Below the pieces are notes generated by a model that saw nothing but the letters and a program-made list of their open reading frames with translations, was not told the origin of the DNA and did no database searches. 64,000 bases of DNA, taken from Lepeophtheirus salmonis (lineage: Eukaryota; Arthropoda; Copepoda; Siphonostomatoida; Caligidae). The stretch is from positions 21,925,041 to 21,989,040 of the forward strand of contig NC_052137.2 in assembly GCF_016086655.4 (NCBI RefSeq), given 5' to 3'. Shown here one piece after another: positions 37,279 through 46,689 of this stretch (positions are counted from its first letter, which is position 1; each line of letters begins with the position of its first letter). A program made the position numbers and the translations under genes.

Positions 37279-37617
37279 CCGGGTGCGTAATTGAAAACAA
37301 GACTCTTTTAATCTGGAGATGTTGGAAGATGTATTACACTTTATAATCCTCCATCGACTTTGGTAAAGACTTGGATGTGCCGCCAGAAGCTCTGATAGGT
37401 GGTAATAATGTAATTGGATCTCATGGAGTTCCAATGCTCATCAACAGAGACCTTGAGTTCTTCGAAATTCAATGCCTTATCCAGCTGTACCTGGACCCTA
37501 CAGGCGGTAGAAGTTGATGAAGCAATATCGATGCCAATGCACACAGCTTGTCAGTTGATGAGAGTAATTATGTGTTTTTACTACTCCCATAGGTGTCCAA
37601 ATTTCAATTACACATCC
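37279..37617 (-). pseudogene. Mariner C-terminal relic between inverted repeats
   Basis: A minus-strand 67-codon frame (37544 to 37341) contains LNFEELKVSVDEHWNSMRSN and TTYQSFWRHIQVFTKVDGG, fitting the mariner tail LKASVDEHWNSM...CQSFRRRIxxVxxADGG. GGGTGCGTAATTGAAA at 37281-37296 and TTTCAATTACACATCC at 37601-37616 are inverted repeats of each other with two mismatches, and probably are terminal repeats. The unit is then a 0.34-kb internal-deletion element that keeps only the transposase C-terminus. All catalytic residues are absent. Confidence 0.65.
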
Positions 37618-37639
37618 TTTAAATACTAGGTATTTTTCG

Positions 37640-38130
37640 TACTTAAAATATTGTAAACCTCAAAATCTTTTTTAGAAAGTTTCGAAATAAAATGAATAAA
37701 ATATATTATTTATATACAATATAAAAAAGAAAGATTTATCACGTTAAACAATATGTATGTAATTACATATTCATAAGTCATTGATGATTCACCTATGTAA
37801 ATAGGTGACCCTTTAAAGCACATGCATATTAAATAAAAGACTAAGTGAATCGAGTATTTTATTTTTCATATAATAAAGACAGAAAATGTATATCCATATA
37901 ATACACACTTAAAAGTGTACTTCGATTTTTAATGACACATAAAGAGAGTGAAAACACAAAAAAATAAACTCTGTTTAATTTTACTAGGAGTGTAAAAATT
38001 TGTCAAAGCAGGCTAAATATAAACATATTCTAATGCAGGCATTAGGTCTATGCAAAATCACATCAATATGTAAATAATAAGTCCATACATTTTTGAAACA
38101 TTTGCCTTGTATTTTTGCACTTATATCATT
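37640..38130. other. No gene recognised
   Basis: AT-rich sequence with no element ends or exon-like frames. Confidence 0.5.
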
Positions 38131-38136
38131 CATATG

Positions 38137-38993
38137 TGTGGTGCGTCAACATAAAAACAATATTGAACGAACATTGCTTTTTTTTCCAAATAAACACGCA
38201 AACCAATATTTTATAAAGATATTTGAGTCAATTGTAAAATATATTCTCAAATTTCTGGTATGAGTCAAGATACGCACAGTTATACTTTTTTTTTGGGGAG
38301 GGGGGGAGGTCTTGTTTTTTGGAATTTTTTATCGAAAAAATCCCAAATCCAAAGCTAATCCAAAAAATTTCAAAAACCCCTCAGCTGTTCATATAAAATT
38401 AAATTTTTTAGGAAAAATTTCAATAATTCAAAGCTTTTCACAAAAAATTAAATTTTCGGAATTTTTTTTTTCAAATGGAAGTGTTTTTAAGAAAATTTTC
38501 TAAATTAAAAAATTAAATTTTCTGGAAAAAAAAATTGTAAAAATTAAATTTTCCAAATTAAATTTTCTGGAAAAAAATTGTAAAAAAAAATTAAATTTTC
38601 TGGGAAAAAAAAATTGTAAAAATTAAATTAAATTTCAAATATTAAATTTTTTGAAAAGAAATTCTAGTGTTAAATTTTCTATTAATTAGAAAAAGTTCCT
38701 GATTTTTTTTTGGGGCCCATGAATTTCCAAATAAAATTAATTATAGTTCAGATTCTTTATTTGATTTAAGGCACTTATATTCGACCTGATATGGCCTTTT
38801 CAATATTATTTTTCAACTTATCAATCCTTTATTGTGACAATCAATTTTGGCGTATTAAAGTGTTATTTTTGGCGTCTCCAAAGGGATAATAAAAATAATT
38901 TGTGTGTTAAAAATTGACAATAATTTGTGAAACCATTCAAATGTTTTTAATTCCAAGAAAATATTTTTCTATTGCATTTGTGCTCCTGGGATA
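38137..38993 (+). mobile_element. TGTGG-family element interrupted by a second insertion
   Basis: The left end TGTGGTGCGTCAACATAAAA then ACAATATTGAACGAAC is the best-preserved terminus of the family. The left part aligns with 27118-27290 and the right part (38733-38993, including TATTGTGACAATCAATTTTG and ATTCCAAGAAAATATTTTTC) with 27300-27520. The two halves are separated by about 446 bp of unrelated sequence. The right terminus has decayed. Confidence 0.55.
38287..38732. mobile_element. AT-module insertion with G-rich end
   Basis: This block interrupts the TGTGG element. It opens with TTTTTTGGGGAGGGGGGGAG and then consists of repeated AAATTTTCTGGAAAAAAATT and AAAATTGTAAAAATTAAA modules of about 35-45 bp. 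Similar modules with CAGCTG or CACAGC words occur inside the hAT-like element at 17222-17694, at 52325-52632 and at 58790-59060. The 63-codon plus-strand frame here is a translation of this low-complexity repeat. Confidence 0.5.
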
Positions 38994-39554
38994 CATAAGT
39001 ACACTCAATAGTCTCAGAATTGCATTATTTTATTTTAATTATAATATGAAAAAGAATAAATTAATTCGAACCTAACGTTTTTATAATCCTAATTGCTCCG
39101 TAACTTTTCAACACTTGGGTTCATTTTTAATCAAAAATATGTATGCTTATTAAAATACCTACTATTCAAGAATGATACAAATGCAGATTATTATTTTTAA
39201 ATCGGTAAAGAAGATCTACGGGAATTTTGACACTGTAGGTCCTATTAAACGGTGGAAAATGAGTTTGGTCAGATAGTTTGTAGCAAGCATAACTCAACTT
39301 TTATGGTCAAAAACAGGATTAAAGTCAAAGGGAAATTATTTTCCTATTCTGTTTAATTTATAACAGTTGTTATTTTTGGTTAAGTAAAAAGTTCTGAGCG
39401 TTTTATGATAGACGTATTTACTTAACTATATCTTACGATTAATGCATTGCATAAAAAAAACTCAAAGTATGCTTAAAGGTTAAGCGTACACTTTAAAAAA
39501 AATATATTTACATTTTTGTGTTTGGTTAAGCTAGATGTGTTTTAGAGCTTTCCA

Positions 39555-39880
39555 TAATGGAAGTAAAATTAGAGAAATTTTGATACATTCATCCGTATCA
39601 CAATGATCAAGGTGAAAAGGCGGAGAAGGTGCCTAAAAAATTTACTACTTATGGAATTAGCAAAGTATGGACTACAGTGGGGGTTCCAACGATTCTGTTC
39701 TGTTAATATGAATGTCAAAAATGTCAAACAAATAATGGATATCGCCGAGTTGGACCGGCATGTGAGCACTAATTCAATTGCTCAGGAACAGAATAATATC
39801 CAGAAAGCCATTTGGAACCATCTAAATCGGATAATCCAAATTTTGTTAATTTTATTGTCAAAATAAAGTGTAAAAACGCC
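39555..39880 (+). pseudogene. Mariner transposase N-terminal relic (second family)
   Basis: The 87-codon frame at 39603-39866 contains YGLQWGFQRFCSVNMNVKNV, an altered WFQRFRSGNxDVxD, then KQIMDIAELDRHVSTNSIAQ followed by NNIQKAIWNHL. These match the paired helix-turn-helix region of mariner transposases of the Mos1/irritans type (RWFxRFRSG..., VELDRHVSTYSIAQELN...TVWNHL). About a dozen linker residues (the usual PRSGRP) are deleted. Upstream another frame continues the first helix-turn-helix (EKVPKKFTTYGISKV). The catalytic domain is absent. It differs in sequence type from the other mariner relics in the window. Confidence 0.7.
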
Positions 39881-39889
39881 CGGAATTTT

Positions 39890-41530
39890 TTACTTCAACT
39901 TTTGTAATATTTTTTAATAAATGAAACAATGGTAAAATCAACTCCAATATCCTACACTAATTAAATGTATATATACATATACATTACCTCAATACAAATA
40001 AAATTGATTTTTAACAACTAAAATTTTGGGTTTTTTGGCCACGCAGTGCTTTAAAAAAAGTCCGACGTCTACACGATTTAGACTTATTTTTAGCATTAAA
40101 TAGTTCAATTTAAGAAAAATATATATATAAATTGAGGCTAGGAACATGTTTGTAAATTCAAAAAATGTTTTATTATACTTCTTTATCCTTTTCTGAATTG
40201 AAAAAAAGTCTTGTTATTCAAAAAAAAAAAAAAATTACCGTTGTTTTTAAAGGTAAATAAATCCCCTCATATTCAATCACAGTCGTAAAATCATATTTTG
40301 CTGTTAAGTGAGAGCAAACAAATTTACAATAAAAAACACATAAAAAAATCATAATTTACATATTATTTAAAATTTGTTACTAGAATTTTTTTTTTTTTTT
40401 TTGTATTTATTTATTATTTTATCAAGGTGTATTTAAAGTATATGAAATGAGGCACTCTGTGGGCCATGAAATCAAAAATAAAGATGATTTTAGGTTTTTC
40501 TTGAGGTAATAAATCCCTCTCAATCCAAGGGCAAATATTTATCGTCTATTTTTTCCTAATTATTTATCCATACAAAATGTTGATACTTGCAATCGACTGT
40601 TAATAATATTTTTTGTGAGAAGCAAGTTCTTAGTTAACTTTGAGCTAAAATAATTTTGTAAGACAAGCACTTTAATAATCTAATACTTTTTCTTTACTAT
40701 TATTTACTGCCCTTCAAAATAGATTAAATTTAGACACCCGTCTTAAAATATATTTATAGTTAGTAATATGTTCAAAATTCAATTTTTATTTGTTTCAAAT
40801 GTCTTCATTTATTACCTTAGATATGTAATATTTTAATCAGGTAAGGAATTAATTATTTTTTCTCTCCCAATTGCATTGTATCATAAAAAGTTGAACCTTA
40901 AATGACTATTAATATATTGAAAATATGTTTTGTGGACTTTTTTAAATGAGGAAAATATGTTGGGAACCTTTTTTTACTCGTGTAGGAACAAAGTTGAAGT
41001 TAGATGAAAGATAAGATGTGAATGGATTTCCTTTAAGCCTATATAATTATTATTCTAAATGGTAAGGAAATTCAAAATATCATTAGGACAGAAAGTCAAT
41101 CAATTATAATTATTTGTAAGCCATTAACCATATGATGATAATCATCTCTTAAAAATATTCCTAGTGTTAAAGAGGAAAAAATATGTAAATAAATAAATTC
41201 ATATCCTTTGACCAATACTAATCCATAAATGGAATTTTCACGGATATACCACCCAGGTATGGTATGTAGGAAAACATACATAAGAAGACTTGTCTGCACT
41301 GAGGCGAATTCTACATACAAACAGTAATACAGATAATTCATCATAATATACATTGAGGTATCTATCTTCAGATCAAGGGACTAAGGATATGTACAGTAAT
41401 ACCTGGGATTACGAAGAATTCAAAATGTATTTAAACTAATATAACGTAAATAATGTTGGCATCGTGTCTAATCACTAAATTGGTGATAGGTCCTTACATC
41501 AGCGTACATTGAGTCCCTGTCTTATTATAC
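39890..41530. other. No gene recognised
   Basis: AT-rich DNA with homopolymers and scattered frames (for example 41353 to 41096 on the minus strand) lacking family resemblance. Confidence 0.45.
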
Positions 41531-41532
41531 AA

Positions 41533-42090
41533 CTAGCATAATTTTGCAACATTCCTCGGAGCTATTAAGTGAGGACATCAGACAAACTTTGATTTATTAG
41601 ATAGATCTGTATTCCCATTTTCTTTTCTTTTTTAATATGATGCACTGAGCTTTAGCTACACACGCTCGTTCCTATAGAACTATTTATTAGGTGAGGTAGT
41701 ATACTAGTTCCAAAATATATGGGAGCACTCAAAAATAAGGCAGAAGGACAAACTTTACCCCTATTTGTTTGTTAGTCGGCAGGATGACGGCAAATGTTAA
41801 CAATCGATTTTGAGCAAAATAGAGTCGAAGATTATATATGATCACAGAAAGGGGCCATTTAATTTGGAGAAAAATGCATCATCCCCCATAAGTTTAGTAA
41901 AATTTAGATATAGTTCAATTTGATTTTAGGATGAGGTTTTGTTCAACTGCATTTTCTAGTCTTTTTAAATGCAACGTGCTGAGCTTTCGCTGCATACATT
42001 CATTACTACGGTGTTATTTCTTAGATTGAAAAATGAGGCCTCCTCAGACAAAGAGATAAACACACTTTTCCCTAACACAGAAGTCATTTT
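41533..42090 (-). mobile_element. Cluster of Helitron-like pieces
   Basis: At 41533-41601 a minus-strand CTAG end with a GGAGCTATTAAGTG-side hairpin is followed within 70 bp by CAGACAAACTTTGATTTATTAG, the inverse of the 5' TC end. Both termini therefore sit almost back to back. Two body fragments follow, marked GCACTGAGCTTTAGCTACAC (41643-41662) and GTGCTGAGCTTTCGCTGCAT (41968-41987), each running toward a decayed AGACAAA...AACTTT end. They match the 32465-32641 copy. No coding sequence is present. Confidence 0.55.
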
Positions 42091-42136
42091 GTTATATTGA
42101 ATTTTGTAAATTAAAATGAGGGACTCTAAAACTTAC

Positions 42137-42304
42137 ATATGATTTCCTCTTTGACCCCTGTACTCTGTTGTTCCCTTTTTTTTTTGAGCAACTGAAGCAG
42201 GGAAGCTACCTATTAGCTTCATATTATACATAAATTTCTTGAATTCTTCTTTACCTTTAAAACACTCGTAATATGCGAGATGACTGTTTTTAGATAATGC
42301 ATTT
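42137..42304 (-). CDS. Candidate exon of an unrecognised minus-strand gene
   Basis: A 60-codon minus-strand frame (42315 to 42133) contains a 168-bp segment bounded by AAATCAG at the acceptor side and by a consensus donor, ATAT|GTAAGT. It starts after two bases of a codon and ends after two bases (phase 2-2). The translation is mixed and coding-like: NALSKNSHLAYYECFKGKEE, then KFMYNMKLIGSFPASVAQKK, then GTTEYRGQRGNH. Spliced to 24837, codon AT|C keeps the frame. No domain is recognised. The acceptor lacks a strong pyrimidine tract, and the exon could be spurious. Confidence 0.3.
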
Positions 42305-42309
42305 CTGAT

Positions 42310-44240
42310 TTCCAATTCACATATTATTGTATATTTTTTTAAAGACTACATATATAGGTATATACATTTATGAATACATAGAAACATAAATTCATATATC
42401 TATAGGAGGAAGAAAGGATGTGAATGCTTGGACTGAAAAGTAATTTATAGGCTTGACATTTTTTTTTGTGAGCTGTTTTTTTTATCTCTCATCTTACACG
42501 GAATGTATTTCACATATTTACTTATTAAATATCTTTGTATCTTAGATATGTATATTGTATATATATATATTGAAAATATTGACCATGACGTCTCAATTAT
42601 TGATAAGTTGCTAAAATATCAGATGAAATGATTTATGAAATTAGCTCACATTTTGGAAATATCTATTTTTGAGTGATTAATTATTATAGAACGTACTCGT
42701 CGATCTTTTAACTTTTAGGGTAACTTTATGCCAAACAGAAAAAAATAGACCTATCTGGCTGAAAGTTGGTGTGTGTTCTACCAAGAGATGCTACTAACTA
42801 AACATAACCTCGATACGAGCCACAAATGACATCTCTTGGACTTTGCACGTACTTTTTAAAGGTTTTAAACTATGCCTAACAATAATAAGTGTCTTTACTC
42901 TCCCAACCAATTTGAACACAAAGCCTATAATTGACTTAAACTTGTCTATAAAATATAAAAAGTATTAAAATCAATTTATTGTCTTTTTTTTTTGTTTTTT
43001 TTTTGACACATCATACACCACTGTTTTTTATTGGCATCAGCTATTATATGTATGTAGGTCTTAAGTTTTTTTAATTTGTAAAAACCATTAGATGAACTAT
43101 TTTTAATAAAACTTATTAAAAATTTGCCCAATTTATTTAATAAAGATATTAACATTGTACTTCCAACAAAACGTTGCTTTTGTGTTATAACACAACCTGT
43201 GGCATAAGTTTAAAATATCTACACGTTCACAAGTAAGTTTTTTTTAGGTGTCTAAAAACATCACATATATGCTTAAGCAAATCATCTGACGAATTCAGTG
43301 AGTAAAAGCAAATTATATTTTTATGCTGTGGCAAGACAATAAATAAAATCAATTTTATTGTGTTATTGATGTATGAATCTATGCAGATAATCGGTCAAAT
43401 ATTTTGACTGCAAAATATATTTAAAATATCATTTTTTTTTTTTGCACTCGTTAAATGTCAAAATTAATTATTTATCGGGAAAATGCATGAAAAATAAAAT
43501 AAAATGAGAAATGACAAACATAAAGACAATGAAATGATAAGATATGCTAACTTTTTTTTAAAGAAAAAAAATGGTTTTAAATATTTATCTATAAATATAT
43601 TTTTTGATATGTTGAGCCCTAAATTAAACAATATATTTGTATAACAAACTATTTTCTAATTTATTTTCTTAATCAATTAACATAAATTTATTTATGACAA
43701 TAAATTTGAGTTTAATTTTTGATATGTCTTGAAACTAAGGTATTAAGAAAGAATTGAGTTATTATTGAAATAAATGTGTACTGGTTTTCACAAAGTTTTC
43801 ACCATTGGCAGAACTAAAAACCTACCAATAGCACTAAAAAAATACAATTTATACGTAATAATCCTTTGATTCAACAAAGTGTATTCAATATTATCAAATG
43901 GAAAATTTATATTCGAAAAGATTTATAAAAAAAAGTTGATAATTGTCAAATGATGAACCTGGACACACGCACAACGTATTTATTAGTCCATAGAGGGAAA
44001 AATCATCAAATTGCATTAAATATGCTTGTTGAACCATATTAATCCCTTCAGAAGTCTATTGATGGAAATTGGGGTCGACATTGATGACATATCATGTGGT
44101 CTTTGTGGAGCGTAATATTTAAAAAAAATAATTTTATAGTTTTGAATACGATGACAATGAATATGGTATATAATATTAGACAATATTGATCGATTCATTC
44201 AAGTGCAAACTGATGATCATTGCACGTAAGTAGTATATAA
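42310..44240. other. No gene recognised
   Basis: AT-rich sequence. The stretch 42720-42860 is less biased and may be a repeat, but it could not be assigned. Around 43990-44100 both strands show short coding-like translations, which I take as inconclusive. Confidence 0.4.
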
Positions 44241-44244
44241 ATCC

Positions 44245-44480
44245 ATGGATACAAATATATACATATTTAATCAAACAGAAGAACTTTTCTCTGGCACAAG
44301 CTATAATAAATCTTTAAAAAAAAACAAAAAAACATGCCAAATATATCTTTGGATTTCATGTCCAATCTTATGAATAAAAAAGGAATACAAAATGTTCATC
44401 TTGAAAATTTTGATTTTAAAGAGTTTGAATTTGTAGCAGACGATAATTGTATCCCATCAACTATATTTCAATATATTTAA
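44245..44480 (+). CDS. Small coding-like locus, two overlapping frames across a poly-A run
   Basis: ORF 1 (44245-44373, 42 codons) starts ATG after an in-frame stop and reads DTNIYIFNQTEELFSGTSYN. ORF 2 (44334-44480, 48 codons plus stop) reads MPNISLDFMSNLMNKKGIQN then VHLENFDFKEFEFVADDN. The switch point is a 9-A run at about 44315-44323. A one-base slip there would join both into roughly 78 residues. The composition is acidic and varied, unlike the low-complexity frames around it. It could be a decayed gene, an exon or chance. No homologue is recognised. Confidence 0.3.
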
Positions 44481-44584
44481 TGCCTTACAAAAGAAGCAAA
44501 TTATCTGTTAATTAATCATCTCATACGCACTGCTGTTTTTTAAAGAAGAAATGTTAATTTCTATCAGCAAATTATTATTGTTAA

Positions 44585-44886
44585 CCATTTAGGTGCGCCG
44601 CATATTGGACTTAAAATAGCCAAAATTGATCGTCAAAATATAAATTGAGAAATTGATGGATTATATTTTAAAGGTGGCTATTTTGGGGCCAATATACATT
44701 GCTTAAATCAAAACTATAACTAAAATTATTGGATATCTTAACTCATCCCTCAATTTTCAATTATGAGCCTACTCATGACTCAAATATGTCTATGAAATTT
44801 GGTCCTTTATGAAATTAAAAAAATAAACTGGATTGTCACCTTTTCATAATTTTTATTCAAGATTTTTTGAATGTTGACTCACCACA
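44585..44886 (-). mobile_element. TGTGG-family element, partial, minus orientation
   Basis: The right end is the reverse complement of TGTGGTGAGTCAACATTCAA. CCAAAATTGATCGTCAAAAT (near 44620) and the block ATCTTAACTCATCCCTCAAT match the 16.2-16.8 kb copies. The other terminus is not visible. Confidence 0.55.
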
Positions 44887-44889
44887 ACT

Positions 44890-46090
44890 GCCAATTAATG
44901 AATGAGCTTTGCTTTGATCTACCATAGACAGATGGACGTTTTCTTTGACCCATGTAGGAGTAATATTTAAATATCAATTATACCTACATATAATTATGAA
45001 ATAACAAATAAGTCGAGATTTGAGTAATAGGTAATAAAGAGAGGTATATTTTTTATATTTGATACAGATTTATTTATGCCTGAAAAATGAAGGACCTCCA
45101 CTATGATAACATAACATGAAAATACTCTACAAATAATTAAAAAAAGAAACCACACCTATCAAATAAGTTTGTGGGCCCATTTAGAACACATTGTGAGGGA
45201 TTGAAATAAATAATTCCCATTACTCAATGGATGAATTACATACTTTAAAAGAGATGAAATGAATTTTAATTAAATAAATCAAAAAACACAAATCTTTATT
45301 ATATTAAATTGAAGATGAAAGTAAAAAAAAAAATACATATAAAAAATACATTATATTCAAGAAATGGACTAGAGGGAATATTCAAAGGGAAAAATGTATA
45401 CATAACTCAGTCAAATAGATACATACATATATTCTATTAGAGAAGAAAAATAATCTCTTTGATCAAAAAAGTAAAACCATGATAAAATTGGTCAGAATAA
45501 ATTCAGACACAGGGGATCCTTAATTTACATATGTAATTTTAATATATATTTTAAAATGAATTTATAAAATAACAAAATGTGTCTCTACCAACACTTTTTG
45601 CTAATTTTATATTGAAAATATTTCTTATTTGATGAATTAATTCGCTACAAATTACTCTAAATTACTATTTTACGTACGATTAGTACTTAGAAATAGGTAT
45701 TTTTGCATCATATCTTTGTATAAGACAGGTTTTCGTAATATACTAAATCCGTGAGCTTCTAATAAATTAAGTAACTCCAATAAAACATGGATTTTACAAA
45801 AGTATTTCGATACAAAACTGACTCAAACCTTACTTTGGTTATCTCAATTTACATATTACTTAATGGCAACTAAGTATAAGTGTTGGGTATTTTTTACGAA
45901 ACCGAGGAGTCAAGTGTAATGGAACTTCAAACTCGGGTAAAACTTGATACTTTGATACTTGCAAGTAGTTTGTAGCTATACAGCCTTCTCTGTCTAAAAT
46001 TCAACAATTTTTGATAATTGTTAGAAAAATTTTATGCATAATAATAATCAAAGGACGCCTTATTTACATTATCAATCAACTTTTGAATAA
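44890..46090. other. No gene recognised
   Basis: AT-rich DNA without supported elements. GTGTTGGGTATTTTTTACGA near 45880 could be an isolated hAT-like end, but no partner was found. Confidence 0.4.
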
Positions 46091-46099
46091 TGGACCAGT

Positions 46100-46680
46100 T
46101 TTAGGGACTAGCAAAACTTTGCTAACAACTCTTCATAGAAATGAGCTCTAGGTTGGCTCAAGCAGTGAGGATGGGACCTTCAATTGGGCCCTTGTTGTGT
46201 ATCAGACTCCAAAAAACTCCACCTTAAGGTGCCCAAGTATACCAAAGTCCAGGGAGAACAGTTGGGGCTGTGCGGAGCACAAGAGTCTTGCTTTTCAAGC
46301 TTGTTAAGAAGGGTTTTGCTCAGGGTCGCACACTTTATTCTATCTGAAGGCTTCAAACCCTGACGATGAGTTTTCTTGTAGCATTCAGGCTTAAGTCTGG
46401 CTTCACCAAGCGACGAATTGGGGGCTGGCTCCTGTCAAATTCACGAGCAAGGCCATTGACTATCACCTTACCTCTTCTGCATTTAACTGCCTCAACCAAT
46501 TCTGTTGGGCACTTTGGCTTTGATTTGGACCTTTTGAATGTGCCTCTCACGTCACGCAGAACACTGTTGAGCGGTTACAGTGCAGCGCTTTAGAGATCTC
46601 TGTTGGTAATTTTCCACGTGCGGATAGCTCCAGAATTGCAACTCCACTTTACTTCATGTTTTTAGTTATGACACTCTTAT
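46100..46680 (-). pseudogene. Core-deleted mariner transposase relic (third example)
   Basis: On the minus strand the beginning reads AILELSARGKLPTEISKALH then CNRSTVF, a first helix-turn-helix. Next come FDRSQPPIRRLVKPDLSLNA (second helix-turn-helix and the VKEDLGLK-like block) and RIKCATLSKTLLNKLEK. The frame then goes straight to SPNCSPLDFGILGHLKVEFF-like sequence and YTTRAQLKVPSS, the C-terminal SPDLNPLDFGIW...LKxxI region. The roughly 150 residues with the first two catalytic aspartates are gone. A 65-codon frame (46550 to 46353) remains in the N-terminal part. GC content is markedly above background. Confidence 0.7.
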
Positions 46681-46689
46681 TTATAGGTT

